Source of the DNA: Aminobacter aminovorans
Lineage (GTDB): Bacteria > Pseudomonadota > Alphaproteobacteria > Rhizobiales > Rhizobiaceae
Direction of reading: 5' to 3'
Assembly: GCF_900445235.1 (NCBI RefSeq)
Contig: NZ_UFSM01000001.1
Coordinates: forward strand, 3,487,501-3,551,500
Length of the DNA stretch: 64,000 nucleotides
A program made the translations under genes and the position numbers. Below are positions 45,172 through 54,196 of this stretch, one piece after another. Every line of letters starts with the position of its first letter. The first letter of the stretch is position 1. The notes below the pieces were generated by a model. The model had not been told where the DNA came from. It saw nothing but the letters and a program-made list of their open reading frames with translations, and searched no databases.

Positions 45172-45288
45172 CGCAGGCGGGCCGCTGTCCCGGCCCGCTG
45201 CTAGGCGTTTTGTTAACCTATTTGGCGCTAGTTTCCCGCGATAGCTCCCCGATGCGGTTCGGTGGGAGTTTGCAGATATGAGGGTAAC

Positions 45289-45906
45289 ATGAGGCCAGCG
45301 GCGATCGACTACGCGCCGTCACGGGCGGAGAGGCGCAACTTCCAGCGCGTCCGCGTGAAGATCTACGGCCGCTTCATGCTGGAGGATCGTACCGAGCATG
45401 CCGGCCAGGTCGTCGACATGTCGCCCGGCAACGTCGCCTTCCGCACCGACCGTTCAGGTGCGCCAGGCGAGAAGGTCATCGCTTATATCGACCATATTGG
45501 CCGCGTCGAGGGCGTCATCACCCGCACGCTTGCGGATGGTTTCGCCATGACCGTGATCGCGTCCGAGCGCAAGAAGGACAAGTTGGCGGCGCAGCTGACC
45601 TGGCTTGCCAACAAGCACGAACTCGACCTGCCGGAAGACCGCCGCCACGAGCGCGTCGCGCCGCGCAACCCGATCAGCGCATTGCAGCTCATGGACGGCA
45701 GGCAATATCCTTGCCGCATCATCGACCTGTCGCTTTCGGGCGCAGCCCTCGAGATCGAGGTCAAGCCGGCAATCGGCGTCCAGGTTACGCTCGGCACCAT
45801 GCGCGGCCAAGTCGTGCGCCACTTTGAAGACGGCGTCGCCATCGAATTCGCCGTCATCCAGCGCCCGGAATCGCTCGACTCCGAGTTCAACCGCCCGCGC
45901 ACCTGA
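45289..45906 (+). CDS. Double PilZ-domain protein (c-di-GMP receptor type)
   Basis: The 205-residue product holds two PilZ domains. The first has RRNFQRVRV and the DMSPGNVAF loop; the second has RRHERVAPR and DLSLSGAALEI. The RxxxR plus D/NxSxxG pattern that binds cyclic di-GMP is complete in the second domain and degenerate in the first (PGN rather than xxG). GAGGG precedes the ATG. It probably links c-di-GMP to motility or surface polysaccharide, inferred from the family. Confidence 0.87.
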   Translation: MRPAAIDYAPSRAERRNFQRVRVKIYGRFMLEDRTEHAGQVVDMSPGNVAFRTDRSGAPGEKVIAYIDHIGRVEGVITRTLADGFAMTVIASERKKDKLAAQLTWLANKHELDLPEDRRHERVAPRNPISALQLMDGRQYPCRIIDLSLSGAALEIEVKPAIGVQVTLGTMRGQVVRHFEDGVAIEFAVIQRPESLDSEFNRPRT

Positions 45907-46120
45907 CGGCGCGCCCAGCCTGTTCATCCGTATCGCAGCCCGGTCTTTCACCGAAGCTCGGGCAGCTTGCTTTGGGCTGGACTTCGCGCGCCCGCTTGCG
46001 CACCGGAATGAAATGACCGCCCGGCTGCCGTTTCATTCCAGTACAGGTGAACCTTGGACCGTCATAACCGCTCCAACCCCACGGCATGGATCGGCGGGGT
46101 CTAAGCAGTGCGCTGAGCTC

Positions 46121-46144
46121 CTGCTCTGCCCGCGGATGACGAAA
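46121..46144. repeat. Left inverted repeat flanking the GIY-YIG relic
   Basis: Its reverse complement matches 46406-46428 at 21 of 23 positions, sharing the core TTCGTCATCC and GGGC-GAGCAG. The pair brackets the nuclease relic. Confidence 0.75.
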
Positions 46145-46174
46145 CGTAGAGGCCGTGCTCAGCAACCGGGCAAT

Positions 46175-46312
46175 CACACCCGAGCCCGCAAAACACTCGT
46201 GCCATTCGGGATGGGTCCTCTCGATCAGTTCGACCGTCCACTGGCGTGGCCAGCGCTTGAGCGATTTCTCGCGCTGGATGGCGTCGCGGATGTCGAAGTT
46301 CTCCATCCGGTC
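46175..46312 (-). pseudogene. GIY-YIG nuclease relic (C-terminal half)
   Basis: The minus strand encodes ENFDIRDAIQREKSLKRWPR followed by QWTVELIERTHPEW, the C-terminal half of the small UPF0213/GIY-YIG nuclease family (typical form DIRxAIxREKxxKRWxRxWK). The N-terminal GIY and YIG strands and the catalytic Arg are missing, and the frame is continued by unrelated sequence, so it is broken. In alphaproteobacteria these genes often lie amid REP-like palindromes, as seen here. Confidence 0.7.
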
Positions 46313-46405
46313 ATCGCGAGAGATTATTCGCGGCAAGGTTGCGCGCAAGGCCTGCCACATAAGCGCACGCCCCGCAGTTGAACCCACCTGGCGACGGCCC
46401 ACCCC

Positions 46406-46428
46406 TTCGTCATCCTCGGGCGGAGCAG
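46406..46428. repeat. Right inverted repeat flanking the GIY-YIG relic
   Basis: Mirror copy of 46121-46144 (21 of 23 matching). Downstream sequence GCGAAGCGAA is of the type that accompanies such repeats in rhizobial chromosomes. Confidence 0.75.
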
Positions 46429-46713
46429 GAGCGAAGCGAACTGCGGAAGCCGGCCATCCATGCCGTGACGACCAAGCGTCGCAGCACCCGCAGAACAGAC
46501 AGCCAAACAGTCACCGGCGTTCGCCAGCCAAGCCACCGAGCAAGGCCTGCTGCCAATTCGGTAAAATTGCAATCAAATTCTCTGCAGATTTTATTATTAT
46601 TCTATTCTTTGTTTCCGTAATTTCTCTCTTGTTTTTACTCAACATCTACTTCGTAGTTTTGCGTCAAATAAATCCACGCCTGTCATTGTCACCTCAAACG
46701 GGGAGACAAGAAA
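46429..46713. other. AT-rich upstream region of the BTLCP gene
   Basis: The 285 bases to the next gene are unusually AT-rich from about 46560 to 46680, unlike the surrounding DNA, and end in a GGGGAG ribosome binding site before ATG 46714. No gene is supported; promoter function is likely. Confidence 0.45.
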
Positions 46714-47319
46714 ATGAACATGCGTCGGGGATGGCTTCTGCTTCTGGCCACGACAATTCAGGCAGGCGCCGTCAGCGCCGCCATGGCGACACCGGCCGTC
46801 ATGCAGACCAACGGCCGCACCACCCAGCCGGTCGGCCATTACGAGCTGTGCAAGCGCTCGCCGATCGAGTGCAACGAAAAGACCGCCAGCAACAAGCCGG
46901 TAGAGCTGACCCGCAGCCTGTGGAAGGCGATGATCGCCATCAACGACAAGGTCAACACCGACGTCGCGCCACGCACCGACATGGAAATGTGGGGCCAGGA
47001 AGAAGTCTGGTCCTATCCCGACAACGGTGCCGGCGACTGCGAGGACTATGTGTTGGAGAAGCGCCGCAAGCTGATGGAACTGGGCGTCCCCGCCGGCAAC
47101 CTGCTGATCACCGTCGTTCGCCAGCCCAATGGCGACGGCCATGCGGTGCTCACCGTGCGCACCAGCCTCGGCGAATACATCCTCGACAATCTCGATACGC
47201 GGGTTCTGGCCTGGGACGAGACCGAATACACCTATCTCAAGCGCCAGTCGGAGCGAAACTCGGGCGTCTGGATTGCGATCAACGACGGCCGCGCCGACGC
47301 GGTGGCGTCGGTTCGCTAG
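46714..47319 (+). CDS. Bacterial transglutaminase-like cysteine peptidase (BTLCP)
   Basis: The 201-residue product has a signal peptide (RGWLLLLATTIQAGAVSAAM, cleavage near ATP) and the BTLCP catalytic set: Cys in GAGDCEDYVLEK, His in GDGHAVLTVRT and Asp in ILDNLDTRVLAW. The family (formerly DUF920) is periplasmic and, in related Pseudomonas LapG, cleaves surface adhesins under c-di-GMP control; here no lapD-type partner is adjacent, so the adhesin-cleavage role is only a family possibility. Confidence 0.9.
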   Translation: MNMRRGWLLLLATTIQAGAVSAAMATPAVMQTNGRTTQPVGHYELCKRSPIECNEKTASNKPVELTRSLWKAMIAINDKVNTDVAPRTDMEMWGQEEVWSYPDNGAGDCEDYVLEKRRKLMELGVPAGNLLITVVRQPNGDGHAVLTVRTSLGEYILDNLDTRVLAWDETEYTYLKRQSERNSGVWIAINDGRADAVASVR

Positions 47320-47390
47320 GCGCTGCAGCCCCGGGCGCGCCCATCAGAGGCGCGCCAAGGCCGCTGGAGCACTTGGAATCGGTGCCTGCC

Positions 47391-47425
47391 TTCGGAAATC
47401 CGGTTCCGGTTTTTCGAGGGCATGC
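47391..47425. repeat. Second copy of the palindromic element
   Basis: TTCGGAAATCCGG and CCGGTTTTTCGA form an imperfect hairpin followed by GGGCATGC, the same arrangement as at 31831-31866. A more diverged, inverted copy may lie at 54646-54678. Confidence 0.55.
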
Positions 47426-47541
47426 GCTGGCGAGAACCCCGGTCGCGTCCCCACCCTCCCCGTCCCCAACGACCGGGTCTAGGAGCCGGCCCAATCCCCG
47501 GGCCGGCTCCGCCTTTTCAGGCAAGCCAGGGAGCGTCAGCC

Positions 47542-47706
47542 ATGCCGCCAGGCAAAGTGGTCAGATTCAACAGGCATCTCGCTGGACGAATTTCCATCGG
47601 CGGCCTCGCCCTGGCGCAGAAGACGCCAAAGCCTAGCGGCTTGCTTCAGAGTCTAGGCATCGCAGTGCTGATCGCCACCGCCTTCGCGATAGGCTACGTC
47701 GCCTAG
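47542..47706 (+). CDS. Small membrane protein (54 residues)
   Basis: MPPGKVVRFNRHLAGRISIG leads into a basic N-terminus and one transmembrane helix near the end (IAVLIATAFAIGYVA). AGGGAG precedes the ATG. A short one-pass protein of unknown function; the stop overlaps the stop of the convergent gamma-carbonic-anhydrase-like gene. Confidence 0.55.
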   Translation: MPPGKVVRFNRHLAGRISIGGLALAQKTPKPSGLLQSLGIAVLIATAFAIGYVA

Positions 47707-48236
47707 TCCGCCACCTTCTTCACCCCGGCGGCAAACCGGCGCTGGTTGGCGACATAATCATCTGCCGACTTGCGCAACCGGTCGGCGGCTGCGTCATCGA
47801 GTGTACGGATCACCTTGGCGGGCGAGCCGACGATCAGCGAATTGTCGGGAAATTCCTTTCCTTCGGTCACCAGCGCACCGGCACCCACGAGGCAGTTCCT
47901 GCCGATCCTCGCGCCATTGAGCACGATCGCGCCCATGCCGATCAACGAATTGTCGCCGACCGTGCAGCCATGCAGGATAGCCCTGTGGCCGATTGTGCAG
48001 CCCTCGCCGATTATGAGCGGAAAGCCCGGATCGGTGTGCATCACCGTATGTTCCTGGACATTGCTGCGGGCGCCGATGGTGATCGGCTCACGGTCGCCGC
48101 GGATGGCTGTGCCGAACCAGATGCCGACGTCGCGCCCGATCCGGACATCGCCAACCACCGTCGCGTCGGGTGCGATCCAGTTGGTGGAGCGGTCCTCGAA
48201 CTGCGGCTCGACCCCGTCGAGAGCGTAAAGCGGCAT
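47703..48236 (-). CDS. Gamma-carbonic anhydrase-like (YrdA/PaaY) protein
   Basis: The 177-residue product is a left-handed beta-helix of hexapeptide repeats (IAPDATVVGDVRIGRDVGIW, GARSNVQEHTVMHTDPGFP) with three zinc-type His positions (H in QEHTVMH, and the H in IGHRAILHGC), ending in a C-terminal helix. The start at ATG 48236 follows GAGGA; the TTG two codons upstream is less likely. Enzymatic activity is uncertain, as many members are inactive. Confidence 0.87.
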   Translation of the reverse strand: MPLYALDGVEPQFEDRSTNWIAPDATVVGDVRIGRDVGIWFGTAIRGDREPITIGARSNVQEHTVMHTDPGFPLIIGEGCTIGHRAILHGCTVGDNSLIGMGAIVLNGARIGRNCLVGAGALVTEGKEFPDNSLIVGSPAKVIRTLDDAAADRLRKSADDYVANQRRFAAGVKKVAD

Positions 48237-48444
48237 CGTCAAATCCTCTTCGTTTGCGCGCGCAAACTATGGAGGGCATCGCCACAAGGCAAGCGTGCAG
48301 CACGGCCTTAACGCGCCGTTAACCATACGCACGCAATGTCGGTGCGATATCGGGCTCCTGGAAGCAACGGAGCGAAGGTTACCGACCCGGCAAGGCCGAC
48401 TGTGCGAACCCGCATACGAGCCGCCGCTGCTCTGGAGACATCAG

Positions 48445-49179
48445 ATGAAGCAAGAGGCGACCGAAAGTTCCGGTTTCGACGTCGTCGATTCGGCGCTGAT
48501 GATGAAGGTCTTCTATGGCTTTGCGGTGCTGGCGGTGCTGGCGGTGCTGTCGGTGGCAATCAGCCTGGGCGGCCGCTGGTTCGGCCACACCATCGCCCTG
48601 GCCGGCTATACCGACGAGGTCGCACCACGCGAAATCGTCATCGGCAACGACGTCATTTCCGCCCCTGCCAATATGATCCGGTTCGAGAAAGCCCGCCGCG
48701 ACGGCATTGCCGGGCGCCTCGACCTCTATCTGCGCTGGCCCGAAATGGACGGCTACAGCGAGGCGGCACGACTGGCATTCAACAATCTCGACGGCCACAA
48801 GCGCATCGTCTTCCTCAGCCTCGAGCCGCGCATGATGGCCCGCGACATGAGCGGCCGCCTCGCGCCGATCTACAGCGAACTCACCGTCAAGCCGGGTGTA
48901 CCCGGCCCGGAGGGCATGACACTGTTCGGTTTCACCGAAAATTCCGGTTATCTGAATGAGGTGCTGGCGGTTGCCTCGCGCAACGGCGAGCCGCCTTTTG
49001 TCGCGCGCTGCCTCAGCGGCGCCGAAGCCGAAGAATCTCTGGCGCCTTGCGAGCGCGACGTCTTCGTCGGCAAGGACCTGAGCCTGACCTACAGATTTCC
49101 GCGGGAACTTCTGGGAGAGTGGCGTGAGCTGGACCGGGCGGTGACCGGGAAGGCGAATGCCATGCTGCACGTGAAGTAG
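48445..49179 (+). CDS. Conserved membrane-anchored protein of Rhizobiales
   Basis: The 244-residue product has one transmembrane helix near the N-terminus (ALMMKVFYGFAVLAVLAVLS), a short basic lead and a periplasmic domain with two Cys (FVARCLSGAEAEESLAPCER) that may form a disulfide. GGAG precedes the ATG by eight bases. I recall this as a widely conserved Rhizobiales protein without known function. Confidence 0.6.
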   Translation: MKQEATESSGFDVVDSALMMKVFYGFAVLAVLAVLSVAISLGGRWFGHTIALAGYTDEVAPREIVIGNDVISAPANMIRFEKARRDGIAGRLDLYLRWPEMDGYSEAARLAFNNLDGHKRIVFLSLEPRMMARDMSGRLAPIYSELTVKPGVPGPEGMTLFGFTENSGYLNEVLAVASRNGEPPFVARCLSGAEAEESLAPCERDVFVGKDLSLTYRFPRELLGEWRELDRAVTGKANAMLHVK

Positions 49180-49224
49180 AGGCCGCGCGAACGTCGCCGC
49201 GCGGCGCAGGGGCCGACCGATAGA

Positions 49225-49428
49225 TCAGGCCAGATCGACGTCGAGAATCGCCATCGAGAAATTGTAGTCGCCGTCGTCCTCGTCCTTGAAAACGATGCCG
49301 AGGAATTCGTCGCCGATATAGACTTCGGCCGAGTCGTCCTTGCGCGGACGTGCCTTGACCTGAAGGTTGGGGTTCTGGAACTGGCGCTTGAAATAAGCGT
49401 CGAGTTTTCGGATTTCTTCCGGCTTCAA
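49225..49428 (-). CDS. DUF3126 family protein
   Basis: The 67-residue protein begins LKPEEIRKLDAYFKRQFQNP and ends DDGDYNFSMAILDVDL, the DUF3126 pattern. The start codon is TTG with GGAGAAG five bases upstream; the frame continues upstream to 49479 without family support. In Rhizobiales it commonly lies next to cysE, which is also upstream here. Confidence 0.8.
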   Translation of the reverse strand: MKPEEIRKLDAYFKRQFQNPNLQVKARPRKDDSAEVYIGDEFLGIVFKDEDDGDYNFSMAILDVDLA

Positions 49429-49555
49429 CTGGCTTCTCCGGCTTGTCGTTAAGAGACGCGCTTCTGACACGCCAACCATGGCGCTGTAAAGGCGAGGCTT
49501 CGCTTACCCCCGCGCAAATCGCGCCAGCGCCCGTCATGGGCGTCAGCACCCAACC

Positions 49556-50404
49556 TCAGATGTCGAAGCTGACGACGTGATCCATCGTCTGCGACGGCAG
49601 CAGCTGGTCCATCTGGCTCGACGGGCGGTCACAGCCGGTTTCGCCGACGACGCGCGCCGGAACGCCCGCCACCGTCTTGTTGTGAGGCACGGGCGACAGC
49701 ACCACCGAACCGGCAGCGATCTTGGAGCAATGGCCGATTTCGATGTTGCCGAGGATTTTGGCGCCGGCGCCGATCAGCACGCCGTAGCGGATCTTGGGAT
49801 GGCGGTCGCCGCCGGCCTTGCCGGTGCCGCCCAGAGTAACGCCATGCAGGATCGAGACGTCGTCTTCGATGACGGCCGTTTCACCAACGACGAGGCCGGT
49901 AGCATGGTCGATGAAGATGCCCTTGCCCATGCGCGCGGCGGGGTTGATGTCGGTCTGGAATACCGAGGACGAGCGGCTTTGCAGGTAGAGCGCAAAATCC
50001 CTGCGGCCGCGGTTCCACAGCCAGTGGGCCAGGCGATGCGTCTGGATGGCATGGAAACCCTTGAAGTACAGCACCGGCATCAGATAGCGGTCGCAGGCGG
50101 GATCGCGGTCGTAATAGGCCTGGATGTCGGTGCGCACGGTGTCGCTCCACTCCGGCCTGTCTTCGAGCATGGCATAGAATGTCTGGCGGATGAGATCGGC
50201 GCCAAGATCCTGATGAGCCAGGCGTTCGGCCAGGCGATGGATCACCGCCTCCTCGAGCGTGTCCTGGTTCAGGATAGTGGCATAAAGAAACGCCGCGAGC
50301 AGCGGATCACCCGCCACGGCATCCGTCGCCTCGTCGCGCACCGATCGCCAGATCGGATCGACCGGCTTCAGCGAGCTTGGGCGCGCTGCGGATATGGTGT
50401 TCAT
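49556..50404 (-). CDS. cysE: Serine O-acetyltransferase
   Basis: First step of cysteine synthesis, forming O-acetylserine. The 282-residue product has an N-terminal helical domain (PIWRSVRDEATDAVAGDPLL) and a C-terminal left-handed beta-helix with the catalytic His in FIDHATGLVVGET and the acceptor loop HGVTLGGTGKAGGDRHPKI. The C-terminal tail (MDHVVSFDI) with a terminal Ile fits binding into CysK. The start at MNTISAARPS is chosen; the frame extends 26 codons further upstream. Confidence 0.95.
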   Translation of the reverse strand: MNTISAARPSSLKPVDPIWRSVRDEATDAVAGDPLLAAFLYATILNQDTLEEAVIHRLAERLAHQDLGADLIRQTFYAMLEDRPEWSDTVRTDIQAYYDRDPACDRYLMPVLYFKGFHAIQTHRLAHWLWNRGRRDFALYLQSRSSSVFQTDINPAARMGKGIFIDHATGLVVGETAVIEDDVSILHGVTLGGTGKAGGDRHPKIRYGVLIGAGAKILGNIEIGHCSKIAAGSVVLSPVPHNKTVAGVPARVVGETGCDRPSSQMDQLLPSQTMDHVVSFDI

Positions 50405-50534
50405 CGACGGTCTCCGTTCACTGCCGGCTTGTGCAATCCCGCGCGGGACATATAAGCCAGATGTTAGCACGATTGAACTCAATTTTCCTTAGTGCTCGAT
50501 CAAGTGGATTTGGTTCGCGGATATTCAAGGCGCC

Positions 50535-51317
50535 ATGGAAACTGAACCCTTGCTGGTCTCGACGGCCGACGGCGTAGCCACGATCGTCATCAACCGACCG
50601 GCGCGCAAGAACGCCATCACCCAGACCATGTGGATCGACCTGGCCGATCACGTGCTCCGGCTCTCGTCCGGGCCTGACGTCCACGTCATCGTCCTGCGCG
50701 GCGCAGGCCAGGATTTTTCCGCCGGCGCCGACATCTCCGAGTTCGATACGCTGCGTGGCGACGCCGACAGCGCGCGTGGCTATGAGGCGACCAACTCAGC
50801 CGCCTTTGCCGCCCTTCGCAACAGCACTGTTCCGGTCATCGCCGCGATCCGTGGTATCTGCTTTGGCGGCGGTTTCGGCCTGGCGGCCGCCTGCGACCTG
50901 CGGATCGCCACATCGGACGCCCTGTTTGCCGTGCCTGCGGCGCGCCTTGGCCTTGCCTACCCGCAGGATGCGATGGGCGATATCGTCTGGGCCGCCGGCC
51001 CGCAGATGGCGAGATATCTCACCTACACCGCCGGCCGCATAGAGGCTCAGACAGCGCTTTCGGCCGGCTTCCTGCTCGAAATCGTCGAAGCCGAGCGCTT
51101 CGAAACCCGCATCGGCGAAATCGCCCGGACAATCGCCGAAAACGCGCCGCTGTCGGTGCGCGCCTCCAAGGCCGCCATCCGCGCCGCATTGAGCCACGAT
51201 GCCGGCGAAGTTGCCGTCGCCCAGTCCGCCGGCGACGCCACCTTCCTGAGCGACGACTATGCCGAGGGCCGCGCCGCCTTTGCCAGCCGGCGCACACCCG
51301 TATTCAGGGGGCGGTGA
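50535..51317 (+). CDS. Enoyl-CoA hydratase/isomerase family protein
   Basis: The 260-residue crotonase-fold product has the oxyanion-hole strands VIVLRGAGQDFSAGADISEF and the second one IAAIRGICFGGGFGLAAACD; a Glu following AAACDLRIA helps define catalysis, and the C-terminal helix contains PLSVRASKAAIRAAL. Substrate cannot be assigned; many such paralogs exist in Rhizobiales. The next gene begins two bases after its stop. Confidence 0.88.
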   Translation: METEPLLVSTADGVATIVINRPARKNAITQTMWIDLADHVLRLSSGPDVHVIVLRGAGQDFSAGADISEFDTLRGDADSARGYEATNSAAFAALRNSTVPVIAAIRGICFGGGFGLAAACDLRIATSDALFAVPAARLGLAYPQDAMGDIVWAAGPQMARYLTYTAGRIEAQTALSAGFLLEIVEAERFETRIGEIARTIAENAPLSVRASKAAIRAALSHDAGEVAVAQSAGDATFLSDDYAEGRAAFASRRTPVFRGR

Positions 51318-51318
51318 G

Positions 51319-51909
51319 ATGTCTTTGATAAACGACGCCATCAGGGCGGAACTGTCCGCCCTCTATCTCGCCGACGACCGCCACTACCACGGCATCAGGC
51401 ACATCGAGGCGCTTTTGCGCCTGCTTGCAGAATACCGTTCCCAGTTCGCCGACCCCGACGCGATCGAGGCCGCAATCTGGTTCCATGACGCCGTCTACGA
51501 CAGTCGCGCCAAGGACAACGAGGCGCAAAGTGCTGCGCTTGCCGCCGAAAAGCTCAAAGGTCAGGTTGACGCCCCTCGCCTTGGCCGCATCATCAAGACG
51601 ATCGAAGCCACCGCCACCCATGAGGTGCCTGCCTTCGAAGAGGCGACAGCGAAAAGCGACGCAGCCTTGCTGCTCGATATGGATCTATCGATCCTCGGCG
51701 CCCCGGCAGACAACTTCGATGCCTATGAAGACGCCGTCAGGCGCGAATATGGCTGGGTCAGGGATACGGATTGGCGCGCCGGACGCGGGGCCGTGCTGCG
51801 AAACTTCCTGGCGCGGCCGCGCATCTTCCACACCGACATCTTCGTGGACCGCTTCGAAGCTCAGGCGCGGGCCAATATTAAGCGCTCGCTGGCAAAACTG
51901 GGCAGCTGA
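51319..51909 (+). CDS. HD-superfamily hydrolase
   Basis: The 196-residue protein matches the HD family of small predicted metal-dependent phosphohydrolases: YHGIRHIEALLRLLAEY with a first His, then AAIWFHDAVYDSRAKDNE with the HD pair, and a later LDMDLSILG containing Asp ligands. GGTGAG precedes the ATG, two bases after the enoyl-CoA hydratase stop, so the genes are probably co-transcribed. Substrate unknown. Confidence 0.83.
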   Translation: MSLINDAIRAELSALYLADDRHYHGIRHIEALLRLLAEYRSQFADPDAIEAAIWFHDAVYDSRAKDNEAQSAALAAEKLKGQVDAPRLGRIIKTIEATATHEVPAFEEATAKSDAALLLDMDLSILGAPADNFDAYEDAVRREYGWVRDTDWRAGRGAVLRNFLARPRIFHTDIFVDRFEAQARANIKRSLAKLGS

Positions 51910-51912
51910 CCC

Positions 51913-52689
51913 TCAGATCGGATGCTCTGCGTAGAACTCCAGCACACGCTTCTTGAACGTCCTGTCGCCGACGGCCAGCATGTGGTCGCGGCCCTCGATG
52001 TCGAAACTCTCGCCATGCGGCATCAGGCGCGCCAGTTCATCAGGCGATCCGGCGATATCGTCCTTGGTGCCGACGGCAACCAGGGCCGGCTGCATGATCC
52101 GCCGGATGTCGTTGTCGGGCACCAGTTCGCGCGAAGTTGAGATGCAGGCGGCGAGCGCCTTCCTGTCGCTGCGTGTCTGATCGGCGAAGGCACGGAACAT
52201 CTTGGCCCGTGGCTGCGTGATGGCGGCGGGATCCTCGGCCAGCAATGCGGCCGCGATCGGGTCCCACTCACCGACACCGTCGACCATGCCGATGCCAAGG
52301 CCGCCGAACACCAACGTCGCCACCCGGTCGGGAGCTTCAAGCGCCATGAATGCCGAGACGCGAGCACCCATCGAATACCCCATGACATGGGCCCGCTCGA
52401 TGCCGAGATGGTCGAGGAGCGCCACGGCATCGCCGGCCATCTTGTTCGGCGTATAGTCGGCCTCGTTGTAGCTCTTGGTCGAGCCGCCATGACCACGATG
52501 GTCGAAGGCGATGGCACGGTATCCCGCTTCGGTCAGCGTCTTGAACCAGCCCGGCGACACCCAGTTGACGAAGTGGCTGGAGGCAAAGCCATGGATCATC
52601 AGCACCGGATCGCCGCTGCCGGCGCCGGTCGGCGGCAGGTCGAGATATGCCAGGTCGAAACCTTCATGGGAAAAATGCTCGAGTGCCAT
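51913..52689 (-). CDS. Alpha/beta hydrolase
   Basis: The 258-residue protein has the alpha/beta hydrolase fold: oxyanion region DPVLMIHGFASSHFVNW, the strand with IAFDHRGHGGSTKSYN, the nucleophile elbow GYSMGARVSAF (Ser), and a C-terminal His in IEGRDHMLAVGD. GGAG precedes the ATG. Convergent with the HD gene and three bases from it. Substrate unknown. Confidence 0.86.
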   Translation of the reverse strand: MALEHFSHEGFDLAYLDLPPTGAGSGDPVLMIHGFASSHFVNWVSPGWFKTLTEAGYRAIAFDHRGHGGSTKSYNEADYTPNKMAGDAVALLDHLGIERAHVMGYSMGARVSAFMALEAPDRVATLVFGGLGIGMVDGVGEWDPIAAALLAEDPAAITQPRAKMFRAFADQTRSDRKALAACISTSRELVPDNDIRRIMQPALVAVGTKDDIAGSPDELARLMPHGESFDIEGRDHMLAVGDRTFKKRVLEFYAEHPI

Positions 52690-52724
52690 CGTTGCTCCGA
52701 ATGGTCTTTGGCCGAGGTCTGGCG

Positions 52725-53252
52725 TCAGCCCGGATTGCCGGCCGCCGCCGCTATCGCCCGATGCTTGAGCATAACGCCGTCGGCGATGCCGGTCCTGGCG
52801 GCAGTGCCTGCCTTAAGCTCGAGCACGAAGCGCGCCGGCTCGTCGGGCGCGATCACGGCCTCGGAAAACGGCGTGCCGGGCAAGATGTCGAGCACCTTGC
52901 CGTCGGAACCAACAAAGACCAGGTCGAGCGGCAGCGGCGTGTTCTTCATCCAGAAGCCGACCGGCTGGGTCTGTTCGAACACGAACAGCATGCCCTGGTC
53001 GTCGGCGAGGTCCTTGCGGAACATCAGCCCCATCGAGCGTTCGCCCGGTTCGTCGGCAATCTCGATGCGGAAAGACACGTCGCCTTTGGCGGTCGCGGCG
53101 ATCAGCGGCTCGGCATCGACGGGCAGCGCCATCGCCTGTTGTGCGGCAACTGGTCCAGTCAGAGCAAATGAAACGACGAAAGCGACCGCAAGCAGCGCAG
53201 CGCCGAAGGCTCCAGCCAGCAACGATTTTCGTATGATCATCAAATCCATCAT
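52725..53252 (-). CDS. DUF192 periplasmic protein
   Basis: The 175-residue product has a signal or anchor helix (LLAGAFGAALLAVAFVVSFA, cleavage near AAQQ) and the DUF192 domain: FRIEIADEPGERSMGLMFRK, DDQGMLFVFEQTQPVGFWMK, PLDLVFVGSDGKVLDI. DUF192 proteins are small conserved beta-barrels of unknown function, usually secreted or lipid-anchored. Starts 35 bases upstream of the alpha/beta hydrolase gene and on the same strand. Confidence 0.85.
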   Translation of the reverse strand: MMDLMIIRKSLLAGAFGAALLAVAFVVSFALTGPVAAQQAMALPVDAEPLIAATAKGDVSFRIEIADEPGERSMGLMFRKDLADDQGMLFVFEQTQPVGFWMKNTPLPLDLVFVGSDGKVLDILPGTPFSEAVIAPDEPARFVLELKAGTAARTGIADGVMLKHRAIAAAAGNPG

Positions 53253-53380
53253 CGGGGCGCGTTGGCGTTTCTGGTCAGGCCGATCCGAAAATGGTGGATT
53301 TCAAGAACCGGAACGGACACCCGATTCCGTGATGCCGAAAGCGCCGAAAACCGCCATTTGCAGGCCGCCTCACCTGAGAG

Positions 53381-53977
53381 CTAGTGCGAAACCGGCAAGG
53401 TCCCTAGATCGGGGTGAATTTCGGCAGCCATAAGGCCTTTGTCGCCCTTGCCGAAACGAACCAGCACCACCTGCCCCGGCCGAAGCTCGGTGACGCCGAA
53501 GCGACGCAGCGTTTCCATGTGGACGAAGATGTCCTCGGTGCCTTCACCGCGCGTCAGGAAGCCAAAACCCTTGGTACGGTTGAACCACTTGACCAGCGCG
53601 CGCTCGAGCCCACTTTCCGGCGTGACCGAGACATGAGTGCGCTGTTCCTGCATTTCGGCGGGATGCACGGCGGTCGAATTGTCGATGGAGAGGACGCGGA
53701 AGGCCTGCAGGCCGCGGTCGCCCTGCTTGACCAGGCAAACGACGCGCGCGCCTTCGAGCGCCGTCTGGAAGCCGTCGCGGCGCAGGCAGGTGACATGCAG
53801 CAGCACGTCGCTGCCAATTCCGTTGTCGGGAAGAATGAAGCCGTAGCCCTTGGCCACGTCGAACCATTTGATGGCGCCTGAAAGCTCGACCAGACCGACA
53901 CCGTCGTTGCTGTCGTCGATCTCGAAAGCGTCACGGCCAGTGCCGTTCTGCACCACGAGAGAGGCCTTTTCCCCCAT
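53381..53977 (-). CDS. Double cold-shock-domain RNA-binding protein
   Basis: The 198-residue protein carries two CSD units: [20 protein letters not shown] with LLHVTCLRR, and [20 protein letters not shown] with [14 protein letters not shown], both with the KWF and GFG/GYGF nucleic-acid-binding motifs of CspA. Such double-CSD proteins are typical alphaproteobacterial RNA chaperones. The start at MGEKASLV is chosen for the AAAGGGGG element seven bases upstream; a further ATG lies ten codons upstream. Confidence 0.9.
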   Translation of the reverse strand: MGEKASLVVQNGTGRDAFEIDDSNDGVGLVELSGAIKWFDVAKGYGFILPDNGIGSDVLLHVTCLRRDGFQTALEGARVVCLVKQGDRGLQAFRVLSIDNSTAVHPAEMQEQRTHVSVTPESGLERALVKWFNRTKGFGFLTRGEGTEDIFVHMETLRRFGVTELRPGQVVLVRFGKGDKGLMAAEIHPDLGTLPVSH

Positions 53978-54196
53978 CAGAACGCCCCCTTTCCTTGCAA
54001 ACGCCATTACTGATTCTTGAGATAAGATTAACACTTCCGTTTTGGTCTTACGCAAGGGCCGACCGGCCATTTTTCGACTTGCCCCCCGGATAGACACAAG
54101 CTTCGCGCCAGTTCCGCAGAAAACGCACGGCCATGGTTGCCGAGCGTGCAGGCCCCGCCCTATGTATCGCGCCGAACCCCAACTCAAGGAACAGCG

